Shown: in pieces, positions 7,768-12,764 of the stretch | How the letters are laid out: every line of letters starts with the position of its first letter | How positions within the stretch are numbered: the stretch's first letter is position 1 | Assembly: GCA_028687495.1 (NCBI GenBank) | Contig: JAQUAA010000014.1 | Span: 1-12,764 of the forward strand | Length of the DNA stretch: 12,764 nt | Source: Minisyncoccota bacterium | Lineage (GTDB): Bacteria > Patescibacteriota > Minisyncoccia > Minisyncoccales > RBG-13-42-11 | Direction: 5' to 3' | Position numbers and translations under genes: made by a program | The notes under the pieces: model-generated | Database searches by the model: none | What the model was told of the DNA's origin: nothing | What the model saw: the letters and a program-made list of their open reading frames with translations, nothing else

Positions 7768-8975
7768 GGAGATTCAAATTCATAAAAAAAGACGGACTGG
7801 GCCTGCTGCCGAAAACTTCGGGCGTTTATTCTTTTCGTAAAGGAAAGGAGATTTTGTATATCGGCAAAGCGGCGAATATCCGCGAGCGGGTAAAAAATCA
7901 TTTTCAGCAACCGAGTTACCGCGACGATCTCTTCGTGGATAAAATCGCGGCCATCGGCTGGATTCCGACCAATTCTGAAATTGAAGCCCTGCTTCTGGAA
8001 GCGAAGTTAATCAAGAAATATCAGCCCAAATTCAACATCGTCTGGCGAGACGACAAAAATTATTTCTACATCGCCATCACCAAGGAGGACTATCCCAGAA
8101 TATTTTTAACCCACCAGCTAAAAGAAAAAACAGAGCATATCGGCCCCTTCACCGAAGGCGTGGCCCTGAAAAGAACTTTAACTTATTTAAGGAGGGTTTT
8201 TCCTTATTACACCGCAAAAACGCATCCCAAACACGGCTGTCTCTGGTGCAGCTTGAAACTTTGTCCGGGACCCAATCCCCAAAAATCCGAATATCAAAAA
8301 AACATCAGAAATTTAATTGCCGTTTTGAAGGGAAAAAGCAGGAACGTTATGAAAAAACTGGAAAAAGAAATGAAAAAAAATTCCGTTTCTCAAAATTACG
8401 AGAAAGCGGGGAAAATAAGAGACAAGATTTTTTCTCTGAAAAACATCATTTCCCATTCTAGAATTTTAGGGGAAGCCGGACTCGTCCCAACGGGGCAGCC
8501 GTCAAAGTACGGCCAGTGGCTGAAGAAAAGGATTGAGGCGTACGATGTTTCCAACATTCAGGGAAAAGAGGCAACGGGCTCGATGGTTACTTTCATCGAA
8601 GGAAGACCAGATAAAAATTTCTACAGAAGATTTAAAATTAAGATTGCCGGGAAACCCAATGACGTTGCCATGATCAAGGAAATCCTGAAAAGAAGATTGA
8701 AACACCCGGAATGGCCCCTGCCCGACTTGATCCTGATCGACGGCGGAAAAGCCCAGCTGAACGCCGCCAAATCAGCGGTAAAAAACAAAGTGAGGGTAAT
8801 GGCCATTGCCAAAAAGAAAAATGAACTGTATCTCGAAGGAAAAAAAGAACCGATCTTGTTGAAAACCATGCCGAGGGAAATATTTAATTTAATTCTGCAG
8901 CTGCGCGACGAAGCGCATCGTTTTGCCATCTCCTATCATCGGAAGTTGAGAAAAAGAGAGTTGTTATCAAATTGA
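7764..8975 (+). CDS. uvrC: UvrC-type excinuclease, short form without helix-hairpin-helix region
   Basis: The dual-incision nuclease of nucleotide excision repair. At 403 residues it is much shorter than usual (about 560-610). The N-terminal GIY-YIG nuclease has GVYSF (20-24), LYIGKA (31-36), Arg40 and Glu79 in ALLLEAKLIKKYQP. A cysteine cluster follows at C159, C162 and C167; the usual fourth cysteine in the GPC position is not there. A UVR-like UvrB-binding helix pair spans about 194-230. The RNase H-like second nuclease domain is present, with Asp261 (YDVSN), Asp326 (LILIDGG) and His385 (RDEAHRFA), the expected catalytic set. The protein ends soon after and lacks the C-terminal (HhH)2 DNA-binding domain. 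The ATG overlaps the capA stop. A shortened Cho-like protein is a less likely reading because both nuclease domains are here. Confidence 0.93.
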   Translation: MRRFKFIKKDGLGLLPKTSGVYSFRKGKEILYIGKAANIRERVKNHFQQPSYRDDLFVDKIAAIGWIPTNSEIEALLLEAKLIKKYQPKFNIVWRDDKNYFYIAITKEDYPRIFLTHQLKEKTEHIGPFTEGVALKRTLTYLRRVFPYYTAKTHPKHGCLWCSLKLCPGPNPQKSEYQKNIRNLIAVLKGKSRNVMKKLEKEMKKNSVSQNYEKAGKIRDKIFSLKNIISHSRILGEAGLVPTGQPSKYGQWLKKRIEAYDVSNIQGKEATGSMVTFIEGRPDKNFYRRFKIKIAGKPNDVAMIKEILKRRLKHPEWPLPDLILIDGGKAQLNAAKSAVKNKVRVMAIAKKKNELYLEGKKEPILLKTMPREIFNLILQLRDEAHRFAISYHRKLRKRELLSN

Positions 8976-8989
8976 ATTTGTGCTATCAT
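8961..8989 (+). promoter_or_regulatory. Promoter inside the end of uvrC for the PF04020-secG run
   Basis: TTGTTA (8961-8966, 4 of 6), a 17-base spacer and TATCAT (8984-8989, 5 of 6). Transcription would begin around 8996, five to eight bases before the paired ATG codons at 9001 and 9004. This argues against the GTG at 8980 as the start of the next gene, since it would lie upstream of the transcript. Confidence 0.55.
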
Positions 8990-9000
8990 CAAAAAAAAGA

Positions 9001-9372
9001 ATGATGGGTTTAATTTGGAATTTAATAGGCGGGGTTTTAAGCATATATCTGGCGGTGAAATTCATTCCCGGAGTGGAATTTACCGGCTCCATAAAGTATT
9101 TGGTTTTTGCCGGTTGCTTTTTGGGACTGATTAACTTTTTCATCAAGCCCATTCTGAAAATCATAACCCTGCCCCTGCGAATCTTGACCTTCGGTTTGAT
9201 TGGTCTGATAATCAACATGCTGATCATCTGGGCGGTGGATATTTTCTTTCCGGAATTGGACATTAAAGGTTTGTTTCCCCTCTTCTGGACCACCCTTCTC
9301 GTTTGGGGAGTGGGTTTCTTGCTCGGTCTTTCCAAGCCCAAGAAAAAAGTAATTTACGAAGAAACAGAATAG
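9001..9372 (+). CDS. PF04020 family four-helix membrane protein
   Basis: A protein of 123 residues from the ATG at 9001 (122 if the adjacent ATG at 9004 is used). It is almost entirely hydrophobic, with four predicted membrane helices: LIWNLIGGVLSIYLAV, YLVFAGCFLGLINFFI, ILTFGLIGLIINMLIIWAV and LFWTTLLVWGVGFLLG. The pattern FIPGVEFTG, then NFFIKPILKIITLPLRILTFG, is the hallmark of PF04020 (named after a mycobacteriophage holin; DUF360). Most chromosomal members are not in prophages and their function is unknown, so a holin role should not be inferred. The tail is charged (SKPKKK) and probably cytoplasmic. The stop TAG is one base before the secG ATG. An upstream GTG at 8980 would add seven residues but is disfavoured by the promoter. 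Confidence 0.85.
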   Translation: MMGLIWNLIGGVLSIYLAVKFIPGVEFTGSIKYLVFAGCFLGLINFFIKPILKIITLPLRILTFGLIGLIINMLIIWAVDIFFPELDIKGLFPLFWTTLLVWGVGFLLGLSKPKKKVIYEETE

Positions 9373-9373
9373 T

Positions 9374-9589
9374 ATGCAACAATATTTACCTTTAGCTCAA
9401 ATTGTCGTTTCTATACTTTTAGTCGTTTTAATTCTCCTTCAGCAGAGAGGCACCGCTTTAGGTTCCTCTTTCGGACAGGAAGGCGGATTTTACGCCACCA
9501 GACGCGGCATCCAGAAGAAAATCCTTTGGGCGACCGTCGTCTGCGGAGCGTTATTCATCGCCTTGGCCATCTTAAATCTTATCTTTTAG
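9374..9589 (+). CDS. secG: Preprotein translocase subunit SecG
   Basis: A 71-residue two-helix subunit of the SecYEG protein export channel; it assists the SecA-driven step. Helix one (about residues 6-23, LAQIVVSILLVVLILLQQ) is followed by the SecG loop RGTALGSSFGQEGGFYATRRG. Helix two spans about 50-71 (LWATVVCGALFIALAILNLI). The LLQQRGxGLGxxFG-like loop and size identify the family well. It starts one base after the previous stop, has no Shine-Dalgarno sequence, and its TAG touches the ATG of the next gene. Placement before an exported binding protein may be only operon packing. Confidence 0.93.
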   Translation: MQQYLPLAQIVVSILLVVLILLQQRGTALGSSFGQEGGFYATRRGIQKKILWATVVCGALFIALAILNLIF

Positions 9590-11575
9590 ATGTCTTTTTT
9601 AATTTCTAAATGGCCCACCCGTTCCCAGTGGGGGCAAGTTTTTAAGGTTCTGACTAAAAAAGAAAAGTATTTTTTCTTTGTTTTTTTGTTGCTGGCCATC
9701 ACTAGCTTTATTTTTCTTTCCGTCGATCTTTATCTTAAAAATACCGAAATCAGGCCGGCCAAGGGCGGAACATATACCGAAGGAGTGGTCGGCTCTCCCC
9801 GCTTCATCAACCCCGTTTATTCTCCGGCCTACGACGTTGATCGCGACTTAACCGAACTGATTTATTCAGGACTCATGAAATACGACGAAGAGGGCAAAAT
9901 CATTCCTGATCTTGTTCAGGAGTATAATGTTTTGGAAAACGGCAAGGTTTTTGAATTTTATCTGAAAGAAAATCTTTTATGGCAGGATGCAGAGCCCCTG
10001 ACGGCCGACGATGTCATTTTCACGATTAAAACCATAGAGAATCCTTCTTTGAAAAGTCCCATCAGGGCGGACTGGATAGGGGTGAAAGCGGAAAAAATCT
10101 CTGACTTGGGAGTGCGTTTTGAATTAAAGAATCCCTCGGCCGTTTTTCTGGAAAACTGCACCCTGAAAATTATCCCAAAACACATCTGGGAAGAAATCTC
10201 CGACCAGAATTTTCCTTTATCGATTTATAACTTAAAACCGATAGGCTCCGGCCCCTACAAAATAAAAGATTTGACCCAAGACAAAGAGGGCAATATCAAA
10301 TCTCTGGAACTGGTGAACAATGGCAATTATTACGGTGACCAACCGAACATTCCCAGTGTCATTTTCCTTTTTTTCAACGACGAAGCTGAGCTGACTTCGG
10401 CTTTCAAGAATAATCAGATTCAGGGATTCAAGCTTTCTTCTCCGGAAAAATATCAAATCTTAAAGAGGGATGATTTTATTGATTATCATCTCCTGATCCC
10501 GAGATATTTTGCCGTCTTTTTCAATCCGACTAAATCCAAATCTTTAGCCGATGCAAAGGTAAGAATTGCTTTGAACTACGGAACCGACAAGGAAGAAATC
10601 GTCAACGAGGTCCTGCTGAAACAGGGTAAGGTCGTTGATTCCCCCATCTTGCCAAATATCTTCGGGTTTGAGACACCGGAAAAAGTTTATGAATTCAACC
10701 AAGAAAAAGCAAACCAACTTCTGGACGAAGCTGGTTATGTGAAAAAAGAAAACGGTTTCAGGGAAAAAACCGTCAACAAAGAACCTGCCTTTCAGTTCAA
10801 AAGCAATCTCCAGGTGGGCAGCCAGGGAGCCGAAGTGCAGGAACTCCAGAAGTGTCTAGCCAAGGATTCCGAGGTTTATCCGGATGGAGAAATTACGGGA
10901 TATTTCGGAAGCAAAACAAAAGAAGCGGTGATCAAATTCCAGGAAAAATACAAATCAGAAATACTCACGCCCTCGGGTTTAACTTCCGGCACGGGCAGTG
11001 TCTTAAAGAGCACGAGGGATAAACTAAACCAGCTTTGCGCCGCTCCTTCGGCAGAAACTCTTTCTCTTTCTTTCTCTTTGATCACGGTGAATCAGCCGAA
11101 TTTAAAGAAGGTGGCCAATCTTTTGAAAGAACAATGGAAGGCCCTGGGGGTGAACGTTGAAATCAACACCTTTGAAGTTTCCGCTTTGGAACAGGAAATC
11201 ATTAAGCCCCGCAATTATGAGATGCTTCTTTTCGGCGAAGCGCTTGAAGCGGTTCCCGATCCCTTCCCCTTTTGGCATTCTTCCCAGGTAAAAGACCCCG
11301 GGCTCAATCTCTCTAGCTATGAGAATAAAGAATGTGATAAACTGTTAGAAGAAGAGCGTCAGACGCAAGACCAGGAAAAAAGAAAGACGTCTCTGGAAAA
11401 ATTTCAAAACTTGCTGATTGAAGATGCTCCGGCAGTGTTTCTTTACAGCCCGGATTTCCTCTATCTCGTCTCAAAGGACATTAAGGGAATAGACGCCAAG
11501 ATCATCACCGACCCCTCGCAGAGATTCTCCAACATTGAGGGTTGGTACATCAAAACAAAAAGAGCATGGAAGTAA
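9590..11575 (+). CDS. Family 5 solute-binding protein with inserted peptidoglycan-binding domain
   Basis: A 661-residue protein of the SBP_bac_5 family, whose relatives bind peptides or other solutes for ABC importers. A basic cytoplasmic tail (1-26) and one membrane helix (about 27-46) anchor it; there is no lipobox cysteine. The binding domain begins near residue 59 (GGTYTEGVVGSPRFINP), with LIYSGLMKYD (90-99), LTADDVIFTIKTI (137-149) and PIGSGPYKI (217-225). Around 404-483 it is interrupted by a PG_binding_1-type domain: LQVGSQGAEVQELQ, then YPDGEITGYFGSKTKEAV and a closing TRDKLNQLC. The SBP fold then resumes (LSLSFSLIT, LLKEQWKALGVNVEI, DPFPFWHSSQ, and a C-terminal LIEDAPAVFLYSP). No permease or ATPase gene is in the window. 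The ATG directly follows the secG TAG. Confidence 0.92.
   Translation: MSFLISKWPTRSQWGQVFKVLTKKEKYFFFVFLLLAITSFIFLSVDLYLKNTEIRPAKGGTYTEGVVGSPRFINPVYSPAYDVDRDLTELIYSGLMKYDEEGKIIPDLVQEYNVLENGKVFEFYLKENLLWQDAEPLTADDVIFTIKTIENPSLKSPIRADWIGVKAEKISDLGVRFELKNPSAVFLENCTLKIIPKHIWEEISDQNFPLSIYNLKPIGSGPYKIKDLTQDKEGNIKSLELVNNGNYYGDQPNIPSVIFLFFNDEAELTSAFKNNQIQGFKLSSPEKYQILKRDDFIDYHLLIPRYFAVFFNPTKSKSLADAKVRIALNYGTDKEEIVNEVLLKQGKVVDSPILPNIFGFETPEKVYEFNQEKANQLLDEAGYVKKENGFREKTVNKEPAFQFKSNLQVGSQGAEVQELQKCLAKDSEVYPDGEITGYFGSKTKEAVIKFQEKYKSEILTPSGLTSGTGSVLKSTRDKLNQLCAAPSAETLSLSFSLITVNQPNLKKVANLLKEQWKALGVNVEINTFEVSALEQEIIKPRNYEMLLFGEALEAVPDPFPFWHSSQVKDPGLNLSSYENKECDKLLEEERQTQDQEKRKTSLEKFQNLLIEDAPAVFLYSPDFLYLVSKDIKGIDAKIITDPSQRFSNIEGWYIKTKRAWK
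10799..11038 (+). other. Peptidoglycan-binding domain nested in the solute-binding protein
   Basis: The region codes for about 80 residues (404-483 of the host protein). The pattern is the PG_binding_1 helix bundle: V-G-S-x-G-x-x-V-x-x-L-Q, an acidic turn, G-x-x-T-G-Y-F-G-x-x-T, A-V-x-x-F-Q, and a closing T-R-x-K-L-N. It interrupts the binding fold at a beta-strand. The flanks ENGFREK and LSLSFSLIT are typical neighbours in uninterrupted family 5 proteins. Boundaries are estimates. Confidence 0.82.
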
Positions 11576-12591
11576 CGAAAATCGACAAATCAAATATGCG
11601 AAAAACGATTTTGGACTTCCCGAAGCAGTTTAAGGTTGGCGTAAATGCTGCTAAAAAAACTCACCTGGAAAAATGGTCTTTTTTGACTCCCCCTGAAAAC
11701 ATCATTGTTTGCGGCATGGGAGGATCGGCCTTACCGGGCGACATCCTGGTAACTTTGAGACCTCTGGATGTTTTTTCTTATAAATCCTACCGTCTTCCCC
11801 TTCAGGCGGGAAACGAAAGCCTGATAATCTGCATTTCTTATTCCGGCAACACGGAAGAAACCCTGTCTTCCTTTGAAACCGCCGTAGGAAGAAATTTACC
11901 CGTAATATCGATTACCACCGGCGGCAAATTAGCCGAACTTTCCAAAAAATACAAAGTGCCATGCGTGATTCTTCCCCCGCCCTACGTTCCTCCCCGGCTG
12001 GCTCTCGGACAGATGTTCGCCGCCCTGCTCCAGGTTTTGAAAAATCATAATCTTTTGGACGACCCGATTATCAACGATCTTTTGAAACTGGGAAATTCTC
12101 TGAAACCGGCAGATTTTGAACTTAAGGGCAAAAAAATAGCCAAAGAGATCTTCGGAAGAATTCCCATTATCTACAACTCCAGAAGATTCAGGGTGGTAGG
12201 CACGATTTGGAAAAACAGCTTAAACGAAACCGCCAAAATCCTAGCTCTGGCCAACTATTTCCCGGAACTCAACCACAATGAAATTGTCGGTCTATGGCGG
12301 ATAAACGAATCACAAATAAGCAACGATAAGATTTACGTTTTGATTTTAAGAGACAAGGAAAGTTCCCATCCCCGTATTCTGAAACAAATGGAGATAACCA
12401 AGAACTTCATTGAAAAGGAGGGCATAGGAGTGGAATTTATCGAGATTAAAGGTAAAAACCTTCTGGAAAAGTTTTTCTCCACGATAATCTTGGGATTTTG
12501 GACCTCTTTCTGGCTGGCCATGGAATACAAAGTTGATCCGACGCAGATAAAACCGATCGACGAATTCAAGCGAAAATTGAAAGAAAAATAA
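11566..12591 (+). CDS. Bifunctional phosphoglucose/phosphomannose isomerase
   Basis: A 341-residue SIS-domain enzyme that interconverts fructose 6-phosphate with glucose 6-phosphate and mannose 6-phosphate. The first SIS domain has CGMGGSALPGD (49-59) and the phosphate-binding SYSGNTEET (91-99). The PPPYVPPRLALG segment with Arg144 is typical of the archaeal-type PGI/PMI family. Catalytic candidates by family pattern are Glu221 (LNETAKI) and His237 (LNHNEIVG), with Lys335 near the C-terminus (PIDEFKRKL). Length is normal (about 300-350). The ATG at 11566 overlaps the preceding gene by ten bases; a TTG at 11542 and an ATG at 11596 are alternatives. Glucose 6-phosphate is also the substrate of the inositol-phosphate synthase at the other end, though the genes are not in one operon. 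Confidence 0.92.
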   Translation: MEVTKIDKSNMRKTILDFPKQFKVGVNAAKKTHLEKWSFLTPPENIIVCGMGGSALPGDILVTLRPLDVFSYKSYRLPLQAGNESLIICISYSGNTEETLSSFETAVGRNLPVISITTGGKLAELSKKYKVPCVILPPPYVPPRLALGQMFAALLQVLKNHNLLDDPIINDLLKLGNSLKPADFELKGKKIAKEIFGRIPIIYNSRRFRVVGTIWKNSLNETAKILALANYFPELNHNEIVGLWRINESQISNDKIYVLILRDKESSHPRILKQMEITKNFIEKEGIGVEFIEIKGKNLLEKFFSTIILGFWTSFWLAMEYKVDPTQIKPIDEFKRKLKEK

Positions 12592-12609
12592 ATAAAAATC
12601 TGTTTTGCT

Positions 12610-12645
12610 AAAGACCGCCTCTTGACTGATACGGTTTTTTGTTTT
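12610..12645 (+). terminator. Terminator after the isomerase gene
   Basis: AAAGACCG (12610-12617) pairs with CGGTTTTT (12632-12639), including one G-U pair, across a 14-base loop. A T-rich tail (TTTTTTGTTTT) follows. The loop holds the -35 hexamer of the next promoter. The stem is short on G-C pairs, so strength is uncertain. Confidence 0.6.
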
Positions 12646-12650
12646 ACAAT
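12622..12650 (+). promoter_or_regulatory. Sigma-70 promoter of the last gene
   Basis: TTGACT (12622-12627, 5 of 6), a 17-base spacer and TACAAT (12645-12650, 5 of 6). Transcription should begin near 12657, giving a leader of about 54 bases before the ATG at 12711. Confidence 0.8.
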
Positions 12651-12657
12651 ATTAAAG

Positions 12658-12696
12658 ATTCGTGGAGGGCGATAATACGCTCTTTAATTTACGAAT
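12658..12696 (+). promoter_or_regulatory. Structured 5' leader hairpin
   Basis: ATTCGT (12658-12663) can pair with ACGAAT (12691-12696). Inside it GGAGGGCG (12664-12671) can pair with CGCTCTTT (12678-12685) using three G-U pairs, around an ATAATA loop, leaving a five-base bulge. The stem begins at the predicted 5' end of the transcript and stops just before the Shine-Dalgarno sequence. Function is unknown; no known riboswitch class was recognised. Confidence 0.5.
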
Positions 12697-12699
12697 AAT

Positions 12700-12706
12700 G
12701 GAGGTG
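12700..12706 (+). promoter_or_regulatory. Strong Shine-Dalgarno sequence
   Basis: GGAGGTG lies four bases before the ATG at 12711 and is nearly perfectly complementary to the 16S rRNA tail. It is the only strong ribosome-binding site in the window and fixes the start of the last gene. It also rules against the ATG at 12698, which is in another frame. Confidence 0.85.
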
Positions 12707-12710
12707 AAGA

Positions 12711-12764
12711 ATGCAAAACTATCGAATTGTTATTGCCGAAAAAATTCCAGAAAACGTCAGGCAC
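12711..12764 (+). CDS. Unknown protein, first 18 codons (runs off right edge)
   Basis: The visible start reads MQNYRIVIAEKIPENVRH. There is too little sequence to name a family. It has no signal peptide or membrane segment so far and looks like the first strand of a soluble alpha/beta protein. A good promoter, a structured leader and a strong Shine-Dalgarno sequence all point to a real and probably well expressed gene. Confidence 0.75.
   Translation, partial: MQNYRIVIAEKIPENVRH

Noticed and set aside
8980..9000. GTG start at 8980 for the PF04020 gene
   Set aside because: The GTG overlaps the spacer of the predicted promoter and lies upstream of its start point. The added residues are not family-like.
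9001..9372. Prophage holin suggesting a phage remnant
   Set aside because: PF04020 members are common chromosomal membrane proteins. No lysin, integrase or phage structural gene is near.
11058..11079. Pyrimidine-rich CTTT-like repeat that could be a phase-variable tract
   Set aside because: The units are irregular and the codons encode the LSLSFSL beta-strand of the binding protein, so ordinary coding explains it.
11542..11565. TTG start at 11542 for the isomerase
   Set aside because: It would deepen the overlap with the previous gene to 34 bases and uses a rarer start codon; an ATG eight codons later fits better.

Overview
The window looks like a piece of a small, compact bacterial genome of the Candidate Phyla Radiation (Patescibacteria, Parcubacteria-like). 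This is inferred from gene content and style, not from a marker gene. Genes are packed end to end, with stop-start contacts of 0 to 4 bases and short overlaps. Almost none has a Shine-Dalgarno sequence. UvrC is short and lacks its C-terminal helix-hairpin-helix region. A family 5 solute-binding protein carries a peptidoglycan-binding domain of a type I associate with Parcubacteria. TGA, TAA and TAG all end recognisable genes at the expected lengths, so the standard stop code fits. No RNA genes, mobile elements or CRISPR arrays were seen.

Minus strand, 1-6718, read right to left: uvrA comes first, from a consensus sigma-70 promoter, but it is cut in two by a single in-frame TAA. Next is groES-groEL, behind a near-consensus promoter and a CIRCE operator, ended by a hairpin terminator. 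After that come lemA, htpX and the start of a myo-inositol-3-phosphate synthase gene that runs off the left edge. The centre of this block is protein quality control: the HrcA-type heat-shock chaperonin, then the LemA/HtpX membrane pair.

Plus strand, 6784-12764: a CapA-like phosphoesterase gene overlaps uvrC by ATGA. It is divergent from uvrA, and both start from promoters packed into 65 bases. A second run follows: a four-helix PF04020 membrane protein, secG, the family 5 solute-binding protein with the inserted peptidoglycan-binding domain, and a bifunctional phosphoglucose/phosphomannose isomerase. A terminator then overlaps the promoter of a last gene, of which only 18 codons are visible. 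That gene has a structured leader and the only strong Shine-Dalgarno sequence in the window.

The observations most worth following up are: (1) the uvrA nonsense codon at a conserved Glu; (2) a GroEL whose ATPase aspartate (E. coli Asp398) is read as Asn, with other changes around the nucleotide site; (3) the peptidoglycan-binding domain nested inside a transport-type binding protein; (4) the shared divergent promoter region of uvrA and capA-uvrC with leaderless starts; (5) the structured leader of the last gene. I did not find a clearly new multi-gene system.
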